64,000 nt of DNA from Azorhizobium doebereinerae UFLA1-100 (GTDB lineage Bacteria > Pseudomonadota > Alphaproteobacteria > Rhizobiales > Xanthobacteraceae). The notes under the pieces were generated by a model, which saw only the letters and a list, made by a program, of their open reading frames with translations, was not told the origin of the DNA and searched no databases. Both the position numbers and the translations under genes were made by a program. How positions within the stretch are numbered: the first letter of the stretch is position 1; the number at the start of each line of letters is the position of its first letter. The DNA lies in NCBI RefSeq assembly GCF_000473085.1, contig NZ_AXBA01000010.1, forward strand, positions 110,128-174,127, given 5' to 3'. Of this stretch, positions 10,031 to 18,437 are shown one piece after another.

Positions 10031-11148
10031 TTTCCCGCCGCCACTTCCTTTATGCCGGCGCCGCCGCCTCGGCGGCCGCCGCCCTGCCGGGCCTCGCCCA
10101 TGCCCAGGGCGCCGCCAACCCCGCCGCGGCCGCCATCTTCGCGCCCAAGCCCGGCGACTGGCGCAGCTTCCAGGTGGTCACCCGCCTTGAGGTGCAGGCC
10201 GCCGGCGGCGCCAGCCAGGCCTGGGTGCCGCTGCCGGTGTTCGCGGCGCAGGACTGGTTCAAGCCGCAGGGCAGCAGCTGGACCACCAACGCCGCTTCGG
10301 TGGAAAGCGTGAAGGATGCCCAGGGCGCCGAGATGCTCCATGTGCGCTGGAACGCGGGCGAGGTGCCGCCGGTGGTGGAGGTGACCAGCCGCTTCTCCAC
10401 CCGCGACCGTGCCGTGGACCTGACCAAGCCCGGCACCGCCGCCCCGCTCTCCGACGGGGAGCGGGCGCAGTATCTCGCCGCCACCGACCTCATCCCCACC
10501 ACCGGCATCGTCAAGGCCACCTCCGACAAGATCACCGCCGGCAAGGAGGGCGATCTGGCCAAGGCGCGGGCGATCTATGAATGGGTGGTGGAAAACACCT
10601 TCCGCAATGCCGCTACCCGCGGCTGCGGCACCGGCGATGTGGCGACCATGCTGGAGAGCGGCACACTGGGCGGCAAGTGCGCCGACCTCAATGCGCTCTA
10701 CGTGGGCCTGGTGCGCGCCGCCGGCATTCCGGCCCGCGATATCTATGGCGTGCGCGTGGCGCCGTCCAAGTTCGGCTATAAGAGTCTCGGGGCCAATTCC
10801 GACATCATCACCAAGGCGCAGCACTGCCGCTCGGAGGTCTATCTCTCCGGCTTCGGCTGGGTGCCGACCGATCCCGCCGACGTGCGCAAGGTGGTGCTGG
10901 AGGAGCCTCCGGGCCAGCTCCCCATCGACGACGCCAAGGTGAAGGCGGCCCGGGCCGCGCTGTTCGGCGCCTGGGAAGGCAATTGGATGGCCTACAACAC
11001 CGCCCATGACGTGGTGCTGCCCGGCTCCAGCGGGCCGAAGATCGCCTTCCTCATGTATCCGCAGGCGGAGACCGTCGCCGGCCGGCTCGATTGCCTCGAT
11101 CCGGATACGTTCAAATACACCCTGCGCTCGGCCGAACTCGCGGCCTGA
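10027..11148 (+). CDS. Exported transglutaminase-like domain protein (Tat signal)
   Basis: A 373-residue protein with a Tat-type leader (ISRRHFLYAGAAASAAAAL, then AHA-Q). The transglutaminase core near 170-290 shows the cysteine-protease-like triad: C218 in GGKCADLNALYVGLVRAAG, H266 in QHCRSEVYL and D282 in WVPTDPAD. Bacterial members are usually peptidases or of unknown role rather than crosslinkers. Translationally coupled to the TlpA-like gene. Function beyond the fold is not known. Confidence 0.88.
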   Translation: MISRRHFLYAGAAASAAAALPGLAHAQGAANPAAAAIFAPKPGDWRSFQVVTRLEVQAAGGASQAWVPLPVFAAQDWFKPQGSSWTTNAASVESVKDAQGAEMLHVRWNAGEVPPVVEVTSRFSTRDRAVDLTKPGTAAPLSDGERAQYLAATDLIPTTGIVKATSDKITAGKEGDLAKARAIYEWVVENTFRNAATRGCGTGDVATMLESGTLGGKCADLNALYVGLVRAAGIPARDIYGVRVAPSKFGYKSLGANSDIITKAQHCRSEVYLSGFGWVPTDPADVRKVVLEEPPGQLPIDDAKVKAARAALFGAWEGNWMAYNTAHDVVLPGSSGPKIAFLMYPQAETVAGRLDCLDPDTFKYTLRSAELAA

Positions 11149-11157
11149 GCCTCCATC

Positions 11158-11183
11158 CCACGGGTAGCCTCGGCCGCCCGTGG
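11158..11183 (+). terminator. Hairpin after the transglutaminase gene
   Basis: Arms CCACGGG and CCCGTGG are perfect over 7 bp with a 12-nt loop, followed by TTCCGTTTC. It lies 10 bp past the stop and argues against the upstream GTG at 11180 as the selD start. Confidence 0.5.
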
Positions 11184-11218
11184 TTCCGTTTCGCGCGAAC
11201 CTCATGCCCGAGGGCCTC

Positions 11219-12265
11219 ATGACCGAACAGCCTTTTCGCCTGACCAGTCTCGCCCATGGCGGCGGCTGCGGCTGCAAGCTGGCGCCCGCCGTGCTCCAGG
11301 ACCTGCTCGCCGGCGTGCCGGCCGTGGGTCCTTTCGCCCAGCTCCTGGTGGGGACCGAGACCGGCGACGATGCCGCGGTCTGGGACCTTGACGGCGACAC
11401 CTGCATCGTCGCCACCACGGATTTTTTCATGCCGGTGGTGGACGATCCCGACCATTTCGGCCGCATCGCCGCCACCAATGCCATCTCCGACGTCTATGCC
11501 ATGGGCGGCACGCCGATCATGGCGCTGGCCATCCTCGGCATGCCGCTCGGCAAGGTGGACACGGCGATGGTGCGCGCCATCCTGCAAGGCGGCAGCGCGG
11601 TGTGCGCGGCGGCGGGCATTCCGGTGGCGGGCGGGCATTCCATCGACAGCGTCGAGCCGATCTACGGCCTCGCCGTCATCGGTACCGTGCGCAAGGCGGA
11701 CATCCGCCGCAATGCGGACGCCAGGGCGGGTGACGCCCTCATCCTCACCAAGGCGGTGGGCGTGGGCGTCTATTCCGCCGCCTTCAAGAAGGAGGCGCTG
11801 TCCCCCGACGGCTATGACGAGATGATCGCCTCCACCACGCTGCTCAACAAGGTGGGCAGCGTTCTGGCCAAGGACCCGGCGGTGCACGCGATGACCGACG
11901 TGACCGGCTTCGGCGTGCTTGGCCACGCGCTGGAAGTGGCGCGCGGCTCCGGCCTCGGCATCGAGATCGAAGCGCAGCGCCTGCCGCTCTTCGCCCATGC
12001 CGAAGCGCTGGTGCGCCAGGGCTTCGTCACCGGCGCCTCGATCCGCAACTGGGCCAGCTACGGGGCCGAGGTGGCGCTGCCCGACGATTTCCCGGACTGG
12101 CGGCGCAATCTGCTGACCGACCCGCAGACCTCCGGCGGCCTGCTGGTGTCGTGTGCCTCCGAGGAAGCGGACCGGCTGGTGGCCGAGATCCATGCCGCCG
12201 GCTATCCCGCCGCCCGGCGCATCGGCGGCGTGGTGTCGGGCGGGGCGGGCGTGCGGGTGGTCTGA
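11219..12265 (+). CDS. selD: Selenide, water dikinase (selenophosphate synthase)
   Basis: Makes selenophosphate from selenide and ATP for SelA. From ATG 11219 the product is 348 residues, matching the E. coli enzyme (347). The N-terminal catalytic motif is [12 protein letters not shown] with C17 and K20, so this is a Cys, not a Sec, form. The AIR-synthase-like fold follows ([74 protein letters not shown]). GAGGG precedes the start. It completes selA, selB and selD in one window. Confidence 0.96.
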   Translation: MTEQPFRLTSLAHGGGCGCKLAPAVLQDLLAGVPAVGPFAQLLVGTETGDDAAVWDLDGDTCIVATTDFFMPVVDDPDHFGRIAATNAISDVYAMGGTPIMALAILGMPLGKVDTAMVRAILQGGSAVCAAAGIPVAGGHSIDSVEPIYGLAVIGTVRKADIRRNADARAGDALILTKAVGVGVYSAAFKKEALSPDGYDEMIASTTLLNKVGSVLAKDPAVHAMTDVTGFGVLGHALEVARGSGLGIEIEAQRLPLFAHAEALVRQGFVTGASIRNWASYGAEVALPDDFPDWRRNLLTDPQTSGGLLVSCASEEADRLVAEIHAAGYPAARRIGGVVSGGAGVRVV

Positions 12266-12321
12266 GGCTTCGGAACGGATGTCCGGATGGGGCGTTCTTC
12301 CGCTAACGGAGGACACCCGCA

Positions 12322-12735
12322 ATGCGGACATCGATCATCCCCTTTTCCCGCCTGCCGCCCACCCGCCTTGCGTCCGTGGCGGCGGTGCCCGCACGGCTGG
12401 GCGGGCTCGCGCTCATCGGGCTGTGGCTGGTGACGGCGACGCCTGTCGGCCTCGCCGTTGCCCGCGCGGCCGAGCAGGGGGCGGCCTCTGCCCCATCCAC
12501 TTGTGACACCTCGACCTCCGCCGGTGCTTCCCATTCGGCGACACCACCGCAGGGCGGGGCGAATTCGGGCACGGCGCCGGGGTCCCAGGGCAACACCGGC
12601 TGGACCAACGGCAACGGTGGCTCGTTCGTCGGAACCTCGAACCATGCCGAGACGCCGGGCTCCACCACCCGGCAGCCGGAGACGGTCACGGGCGTGAACC
12701 CCGGCACCTCCGACCGGGCGCCGAAACCCTGCTGA
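12322..12735 (+). CDS. Small exported low-complexity protein, conserved hypothetical
   Basis: 137 residues. A hydrophobic segment (GGLALIGLWLVTATPVGLAV, about 30-49) followed by ARA-A looks like a signal peptide. The mature part is Gly/Ser/Thr/Pro/Asn-rich (NSGTAPGSQGNTGWTNGNGG) and predicted disordered, with two cysteines (one near residue 61, one at the very C-terminus). Start supported by GGAGG 11 nt upstream. Small proteins of this look recur in Bradyrhizobium-like genomes from memory; no function is known. Confidence 0.65.
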   Translation: MRTSIIPFSRLPPTRLASVAAVPARLGGLALIGLWLVTATPVGLAVARAAEQGAASAPSTCDTSTSAGASHSATPPQGGANSGTAPGSQGNTGWTNGNGGSFVGTSNHAETPGSTTRQPETVTGVNPGTSDRAPKPC

Positions 12736-12753
12736 GCAGACCCACCTGATCCG

Positions 12754-14316
12754 CTATCGGGCCGCTGGCTGGCGCAGCCATGCCTCGACCGTGCCGAGCG
12801 CCGCGTCGGAGCCCTCCGAGACGTCGACCTGCCGCCAAAGCATCGGGCCGAGATCATAGTCCGCCTGCTGCTCCACCACGGCGGGCGTCGCATCGGAGGC
12901 ATCGTTCTTGCGCCGCGCCACCCGCGCGCGCAGGACCTCTACCGGGGCCGTGAGCCACAGGCCGAGGAAGGGCGCGTGCCTGGCCTCGGCCACGGCGGCG
13001 ATGGCGTCGCGCTCCGCCGCGCGGGCATGGACCGCGTCCGCCACCGCGGCGCTGCCGGCCGCCAGCGCCAGATCCACCCGCCGCCGCATCCGCGCATAAA
13101 CCGCATCGGCCGCGCCGGGGGCGTAGGCTTCGGCCGGCAGCCGATCGGTCTCGCCGACGCCGTGCATGGCCTTGCGCTCCACGTCGCTGCGCAGCACGAC
13201 CGCTCCCGGCGCGTGGCCGAGGCCTGGGGCGAGCCTGGCGGCAAGCCGGCTCTTGCCGGTGCCGGACAGCCCGCCCACCGCCACCAGCAACGACGGGGCA
13301 GGGGAGAGGAAGTCGGACGCGGCCCGGAAATAGGCCAGAACCTCCGCCTCGGCCGAAGCCCGCCCGGCGCCGTTCCGGCGTGCCAGCGCGGCGGCACCGA
13401 CCTTGGCGCGGATCGCGGCCCTGAGGCTGAGGAAGAGGGGCAGGGCGGCGAGGCCGGAATAGTGCCGCTCGTCGTCCATGGCCCAGAGGTAGCGGTTGAA
13501 CACCATGTTCGCCTCGCTCTTCAGGCCGCGTTCCCAGAGGTCCATCAGCAGGAAGGCGAGGTCGTAGAGCAGGTCGCAGGTGGCCAGCGCGGGATTGAAC
13601 TCGATGGCGTCGAACAGCACCGGCCGGTTCTCGATGAGGGCGATGTTGCGCAGGTGCAGGTCGCCGTGGCAGCGCCGCACGAAGCCGGCGCTCGCCCGCG
13701 CCCGCAGCAGGTCGGCGCAGCCGGCCAGCGCTTGCGTGGTCGCATCGGCGAGTGCCCGCGCCTCGGCGGGCGGGAACAGGTCCGGCGCGCCGAGGAAGCT
13801 GGCGGCATTGTCGGCGGCGATCTCCCGCAGTTCGGCCACCACGTCGAAATCCGCCGGTGCGGCCGGTACCCTGTGGTGTGCCTCGGCAATGGCGCGGGCG
13901 AGCGCGGCCAGCATGTCCTTGCCGAGGGTCTCCCGCGCGGCCATGCAGTCGAGGGTGCGGGTCTCGTCGAAGCGGCGCATGTGCACCAGCCATTCCACCG
14001 GCGTGCCCGGACCGCCGAGCGCCAGATGCCCCTCCCGTTCCACCACCGGCAGCGTGCCGAGATAGAGGTCCGGCGCGTTCGGCCGGTTGACGGCGATCTC
14101 CCCCTCGCAGGCGGCGCGGCGCTTCTCCAGCGTCGAGAAGTCCATGAAGGGGAAATCCACGGCGCGCTTCACCTTGTAGGCGTCGTCTCCCACCAGGAAG
14201 ACCGCCGCGCCATGGGTGTCGATGCGCACCACCGGCGCCGTGCCGCCGTGGGTGGCGGGATCGGCGAGGAAGGCGAAGACCGCGCCCTGGTCGGCTACCA
14301 CATGGTCATCGGTCAT
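12754..14316 (-). CDS. Two-domain phosphotransferase (APH-like) / P-loop ATPase protein
   Basis: 520 residues. The N-terminal part (to about 330) is an aminoglycoside-phosphotransferase-like kinase fold: CHGDLHLRNIAL is the catalytic loop near 213 and LFDAIEFNPALATCDLLYD carries the metal-binding Asp. The C-terminal part has a Walker A GGLSGTGKSRLAARLAPGLG near 348, typical of zeta-toxin/gluconate-kinase-like P-loop kinases. This bifunctional architecture is widespread in proteobacteria; its substrate is not known and it should not be read as an antibiotic resistance gene. Confidence 0.85.
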   Translation of the reverse strand: MTDDHVVADQGAVFAFLADPATHGGTAPVVRIDTHGAAVFLVGDDAYKVKRAVDFPFMDFSTLEKRRAACEGEIAVNRPNAPDLYLGTLPVVEREGHLALGGPGTPVEWLVHMRRFDETRTLDCMAARETLGKDMLAALARAIAEAHHRVPAAPADFDVVAELREIAADNAASFLGAPDLFPPAEARALADATTQALAGCADLLRARASAGFVRRCHGDLHLRNIALIENRPVLFDAIEFNPALATCDLLYDLAFLLMDLWERGLKSEANMVFNRYLWAMDDERHYSGLAALPLFLSLRAAIRAKVGAAALARRNGAGRASAEAEVLAYFRAASDFLSPAPSLLVAVGGLSGTGKSRLAARLAPGLGHAPGAVVLRSDVERKAMHGVGETDRLPAEAYAPGAADAVYARMRRRVDLALAAGSAAVADAVHARAAERDAIAAVAEARHAPFLGLWLTAPVEVLRARVARRKNDASDATPAVVEQQADYDLGPMLWRQVDVSEGSDAALGTVEAWLRQPAAR

Positions 14317-14336
14317 CGGCCCGCGCCTCCTTGCCT

Positions 14337-14351
14337 GTCCCCGACGGGGAC
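14337..14351. repeat. Small hairpin upstream of the kinase-fold gene
   Basis: GTCCCC-GAC-GGGGAC, 6-bp arms, in the 181-bp gap between the sensor kinase and the downstream gene. It may end sensor-kinase transcription; there is no U tract. Nothing else is recognisable in this gap. Confidence 0.3.
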
Positions 14352-14497
14352 CTCCGGCCGGTTCGACGCCCTCCGCCCTGAGGCCGCATTACCTGCTGGT
14401 CTCGGGACCCAGGCACGCGGTCGCCGGCCCACGCACGCAATTCCCATACTATAAGGCGAAGGTCAGGCTTGGGTGACAGCCCCTGGCCTGCGGCGGC

Positions 14498-16618
14498 TCA
14501 GGCGCCGGAGGCCTGCCCCTGGTAGGTGGCGGCGAGCTGCGCCTCGTGCAGCGCCGGCAGGCGGATGGTGAAGACGGCGCCCTCGAAGGCATTCTCCACC
14601 GTCAGCGTGCCGCCGTGGTCGCGGATGATGCCGAAGCTGACGGACAGGCCGAGCCCGGTGCCCTGGCCGGGCGGCTTAGTGGTGAAGAAGGGCTGGAACA
14701 CCTTTTCGATCACCTGGTCGGGGATGCCGCCGGCATTGTCCTTCACCGCGATGCTCACCAGCGGCGTGCGGGTGTCCTGGTGCTGGAGCGACATCTCGAT
14801 GGAGATGGCGCCGAGATACTCGACGCCCACGGAGCGGCGGCGCTCGCGGATGGCGTCGCGGGCATTCTGCAACAGGTTGATGATGACCTGCTCCAACTGG
14901 TCCTGACGGCAGAGGACGCGCAGGTCGTCGCTGGAGCCGTTGACCGAGATGGACACATTCTCCAGCCGCAGCTGGGCGCCGACCACCTGGAGCGCGCCGT
15001 CCACCGCCTCCATCGGGTCGCTCGGCTCCAGCCGCATGCCGCTCTTGCGGCCGAAGATGCGCATGTGGTCGATGATGCGGCTCATCCGCACCGTCTGCTG
15101 GATGATGCGGTTGAGCTTGGCCTCCATGTGCTCGATGGGCATGCCCTTGTGGAGGCCGGTCAAGGCGTTGGTGGCGGCAAGCCGGATCACGCCCAGCGGC
15201 TGGTTGATCTCGTGGGCGAGGCCGGTGGCGACCTCGCCCAGCGAGGCCAGCTTCGACATCTGGTAGAGGTTGTTCTCCTCGATGCGCTTCGAGGTCTGGT
15301 CGACCGCGAACACCACCAGGTCCCGCACGCCCGTCGCCGCTTGGCGGGCGCCGCCGTCGATCTCCTCCAGCGGGGCGATCATGAGCTGGACTTCGAATTC
15401 CTCGCCGTCCTTGGCGAAATACTCGACGCTCACCTGCGGCCTGGTGAGCGATCGCGTGGCGGCGAGGAAGCGGGGGCTGGCGACATATTCATGGATCAGC
15501 TCCGGCAGGATGCTGCCGGAGGTATCGCCGATCTGCCGGCTGCCGTCGGCGGTGACATGGACCACGCAGACGCCGGGCACGCCGGCCATGGCTTCGAGGA
15601 AGTGGACCTCGCGCTGGCGGGCGCTTTCCTTGAGCGCGCTGGCGCGGAGCTTCTGCTGGAGGCGGTGGTAGTTGAGGGCCAGATAGGTGAGGACCAGCAG
15701 GATGAGCCCGAGCCCCGCCGCGGTGATCCAGATGGCGAGGCGGAAGTCGTCGGCCAGCGAGCGGACATAGGCCTTGTCATAGGCCACGAGCATCACGATC
15801 GGGTAGCGTTCCGAGCGCACGTAATAGCCGACGCGATCGATGCCATCGATGCCGCTCACCTGGTCGTAGGGCGTCTCCTGGATCTTCAGAATGGTCTGGT
15901 AAGACGGGCTGGAGCCCACATTCTCCCCGAAGCTGATGGTGGCGGAGGCACGGGCACGGACGATGCCGTCGGTGCCGATCAGGGCGATGAGGGAGTTCGG
16001 ATCGATCCGCAGCCGGCTGTAGAAGCTGATGAAGTCGAAGATGTTGTAAGAGGCGACGATGACGCCCAGCAGCTCGCCGTGGTGATCGTACCAGCCGCGG
16101 GAAAACTGGATGGTCCAGCGCTTGGAGATGCGGCCCAGAACCGGCTTGCTGATGAAAAGGCCGGCATAGGGATCTGGTCCAAGATGGACGCTAATGTGCT
16201 CCCGGTCGGCGACGCTGATGGGATCGCCGCTGGGCGGTGAGAGGTTTGTTGCTACCACCAGTCCCTGTTTGTCGACAACCGAGAGCTGGACGATCGGCGC
16301 GGGGATGCTCAGGGTTCGCAGAAAGTCATAGACTTCGAGCGGCGTGGCCGTGGGGGAGAGGGCGTTGCCGACGTTGACCAGGAGCGAGTCGATCGGCTCC
16401 ACCGTCTGCTCGAAATTGTGCAGCAGGAGGTAGGCGGTCTTCTGGGCGTTCTCCCGGGCCTCGCGGAACTCCGCCTGGATGTTGAGTTCGGTCAGGACGG
16501 TGGCGGTGCCGAACGGGATGGCCTCGACCAGGAGGACGATCGCCAGGAACTTCAAGATTGTCTTGAGAGAGCCGCCGATCGTGTGGCCCATCTTTTCCCG
16601 AAGCGCGGCCGACCGCAT
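14498..16618 (-). CDS. DctB-like membrane sensor histidine kinase
   Basis: 706 residues. TM1 lies near 20-40 and TM2 near 290-312, enclosing a periplasmic CACHE-like sensor of about 250 residues. A PAS-like region (about 330-445) is followed by the HisKA H-box TGLAHEINQPLGVIRL (about 480), N-box NLLQNARDAIRERR, G1 KDNAGGIPD and F/G2 FFTTKPPGQGTGLGLSVSFGII. The start at 16618 directly follows the stop of the receiver gene (2-bp gap); upstream frame overlaps that gene. The layout resembles C4-dicarboxylate sensors, but there is no NtrC-type partner here. The ligand is unknown. Confidence 0.92.
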   Translation of the reverse strand: MRSAALREKMGHTIGGSLKTILKFLAIVLLVEAIPFGTATVLTELNIQAEFREARENAQKTAYLLLHNFEQTVEPIDSLLVNVGNALSPTATPLEVYDFLRTLSIPAPIVQLSVVDKQGLVVATNLSPPSGDPISVADREHISVHLGPDPYAGLFISKPVLGRISKRWTIQFSRGWYDHHGELLGVIVASYNIFDFISFYSRLRIDPNSLIALIGTDGIVRARASATISFGENVGSSPSYQTILKIQETPYDQVSGIDGIDRVGYYVRSERYPIVMLVAYDKAYVRSLADDFRLAIWITAAGLGLILLVLTYLALNYHRLQQKLRASALKESARQREVHFLEAMAGVPGVCVVHVTADGSRQIGDTSGSILPELIHEYVASPRFLAATRSLTRPQVSVEYFAKDGEEFEVQLMIAPLEEIDGGARQAATGVRDLVVFAVDQTSKRIEENNLYQMSKLASLGEVATGLAHEINQPLGVIRLAATNALTGLHKGMPIEHMEAKLNRIIQQTVRMSRIIDHMRIFGRKSGMRLEPSDPMEAVDGALQVVGAQLRLENVSISVNGSSDDLRVLCRQDQLEQVIINLLQNARDAIRERRRSVGVEYLGAISIEMSLQHQDTRTPLVSIAVKDNAGGIPDQVIEKVFQPFFTTKPPGQGTGLGLSVSFGIIRDHGGTLTVENAFEGAVFTIRLPALHEAQLAATYQGQASGA

Positions 16619-16620
16619 GG

Positions 16621-17049
16621 TCACACCGGCAGGGATCTGATGGCGCGATGCAATGCGTCCAAGACCAGCGGCTTGGGCAGGCAATCCCTGACCCCCGCCG
16701 CCTTGGCGCGATCGATGTCGATCCTGCTGGCGTGGCCGGTGACCACGATGAACTGGAGGTTGCGGTCGCCGAATTCGGCGCGGGCGGTTTCGACCAGGGC
16801 GATGCCGTCCATGTCCGGCATGCGGATGTCCGTCACCACGATGTGGATGTCGGGACGCGCGCGCAGGGCCTCGACGGCCGCCAGCCCGCTGGGCGCGGAA
16901 AAGGCGACGACACCCTCGAAGGCCAGCGCCTCAAGGATCTCATCGAGATATTCCGGCTCGTCGTCCACGATCAGAAGCGGGCTCGTATCGATCACACGGG
17001 CGCCCCTCGGAAACGGCGAGGCGTGAGGCTGCGACGCCGTCATGCCCAT
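16621..17049 (-). CDS. Stand-alone receiver-domain response regulator
   Basis: A 142-residue CheY-like protein with no output domain. It shows LLIVDDEPEY (acidic pair), the phospho-acceptor D74 in VVTDIRMPDMDG, the Thr in VVTGHAS and Lys in CLPKPL. ATG 17049 or 17043 could be the start; neither has a strong ribosome site, and a TTG start at 17082 cannot be excluded. It is co-transcribed with the sensor kinase, probably as phospho-relay intermediate or competitor. Confidence 0.85.
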   Translation of the reverse strand: MGMTASQPHASPFPRGARVIDTSPLLIVDDEPEYLDEILEALAFEGVVAFSAPSGLAAVEALRARPDIHIVVTDIRMPDMDGIALVETARAEFGDRNLQFIVVTGHASRIDIDRAKAAGVRDCLPKPLVLDALHRAIRSLPV

Positions 17050-17167
17050 GGAGAGGATGTTCGCCAATTCGTTGGTCAACAAATTAAACTCGTATGAAGC
17101 CGCGATGTCGGACCATGCAGAATCTATGGCTTCCTACGGTCGAGAGGACCCAGTTGAGGTACGGGCG

Positions 17168-17206
17168 TCAAGAAAAGATACCTCCATTTCGGAAGCAAAT
17201 GGAGGT
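17168..17206 (-). terminator. Rho-independent terminator
   Basis: On the minus strand ACCTCCATTT and AAATGGAGGT form a perfect 10-bp stem with a 7-nt loop, followed by ATCTTTTCTT. It is about 95 nt downstream of the deacylase stop and upstream of the receiver gene. It is the only hairpin with a clear U tract seen in the window. Confidence 0.8.
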
Positions 17207-17300
17207 CGCGCAAGCATGGCGGGAAATCATCCCTAGCGGTGGGGTCCGAACCCGCTACCGCCGTGGAGATATAAGGCTTCGCCGCGCGGAAGGCGGCACG

Positions 17301-17813
17301 TCACTCCGAGGGGACGGTGGCTTCCAGGTCTATCGCAAGCGATGAATGTCCGGTGGCCGCGAGGAAGGCGGCGAGCTGCGCCGGGGTCAGCGAAGTGGTC
17401 TTCTCGTTGGAGAGCGGATGGCAATTGACCATCTCGGCGGCCAGCAGGCTGGCATCGAGCACCACCTGGACCCGGTGATCGGGATCGTTCACCAGCGCCA
17501 GCAGCGAGACCGAGCCGGGCAGCACGCCCAGATGCTCGAACAGCGCCTCGGGCGAGGCGAAGGACAGGCCGCCGCGCGCGCCGATCTTCGCCCGCAGGCC
17601 CTTCAGGTCCACCGGCGTGTTTTCCTCCAGCGTCACCAGGAAATAGGTCTTCTTCCCGTCGCGCAGGAACAGGTTCTTGGTGTGGGCGCCGGGGATGTCG
17701 CCGCGCAGGGCTTGGGATTCGGCAACGGTGTGAACCGCGGGGTGCTCATAGGTGCGCGCGGCGATGCCGTGGGCGTCGAGGTAGCGCAGGACATCGTCGG
17801 GCGTCAGCGGCAT
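17301..17813 (-). CDS. ProX/YbaK-type aminoacyl-tRNA deacylase
   Basis: A 170-residue single-domain trans-editing protein of the prolyl-tRNA synthetase-associated (PrdX/ProXp) family, which hydrolyses mischarged tRNA. Family features are the N-terminal YLDAHGIAARTYEHPAVHTV, the lysine in GAHTKNLFLRDGKKTYFLV, and VNCHPLSNEKTTSLTP near the C-terminus. AAGG is 7 nt upstream of the ATG. It lies 57 bp downstream of soxG on the same strand. Confidence 0.9.
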   Translation of the reverse strand: MPLTPDDVLRYLDAHGIAARTYEHPAVHTVAESQALRGDIPGAHTKNLFLRDGKKTYFLVTLEENTPVDLKGLRAKIGARGGLSFASPEALFEHLGVLPGSVSLLALVNDPDHRVQVVLDASLLAAEMVNCHPLSNEKTTSLTPAQLAAFLAATGHSSLAIDLEATVPSE

Positions 17814-17870
17814 GGCGAACCTTCGGGCGGGCCGGAAAAGGGGCGGGAGGCGGGCGTGCGGACACCTGCC

Positions 17871-18437
17871 TCAGGCGAATTCACGCGCCGCGTCGTTAAG
17901 AAAGCCTTGCACATACGGGCCGAAGGAACGCCAGCACTCCACCCGGTAGACAGCGGCCGCGCCAGCGCGCACCAGCACCACGTCCGCTTTGCCGAGCAGC
18001 GTGCGCGTGGCGGAGCCGGCCGGAAAGGCCGCATCGGCCAGATCGAGCGGGATGCCCGCGTTGAGCACCTCGCGCCCGTGCGGGCCGGAGACTTCCAGGG
18101 CGACGTTGCGGTGGCTGACCTCGACCAGCGAGAACACCCGTCCCGCCAGCGCCGCACCGCACGCCGCCACGATGCGGGCGCCGCTGCCTTCCGGCGCGAT
18201 CAGCAGCCATTCGTCCGGGCCGAGCCGGGCGGCGATCCCGGCTTGCGTGCTCCGGCAGGTGTTGATCGCGCCCGACAGGTCGAAGCCGCCGGCCTCGGCG
18301 AGGGGGGCGATCTCCGCATCATAGACCCGCAGCACGAACCGGGTGGCGGGCCCGAGGGGCTGGACCTGGGTCTGCCCGGCCTTGGGGGCGGGAGCCAGGA
18401 CGGAGCAGCGGCGGGGGGCCTGGGACGTCTCAAGCAT
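17871..18437 (-). CDS. soxG: Sarcosine oxidase gamma subunit
   Basis: 188 residues of the SoxG family, which resembles a short GcvT-like fold (GPDEWLLIAPEG, LVEVSHRNVALEVSGP, LGKADVVLVRAGAAAVYRVECWRSF). Part of heterotetrameric sarcosine oxidase, which converts sarcosine to glycine with transfer of the methyl group to tetrahydrofolate. Overlaps the soxA end by 8 bp. Confidence 0.94.
   Translation of the reverse strand: MLETSQAPRRCSVLAPAPKAGQTQVQPLGPATRFVLRVYDAEIAPLAEAGGFDLSGAINTCRSTQAGIAARLGPDEWLLIAPEGSGARIVAACGAALAGRVFSLVEVSHRNVALEVSGPHGREVLNAGIPLDLADAAFPAGSATRTLLGKADVVLVRAGAAAVYRVECWRSFGPYVQGFLNDAAREFA

Noticed and set aside
12754..14316. Aminoglycoside resistance gene
   Set aside because: Only the kinase fold is shared; the fused P-loop domain defines a widespread family not linked to resistance.
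14384..14460. Possible tRNA (GGTTCGAC T-loop-like sequence)
   Set aside because: No matching T-stem, acceptor stem or anticodon arm can be built around it.
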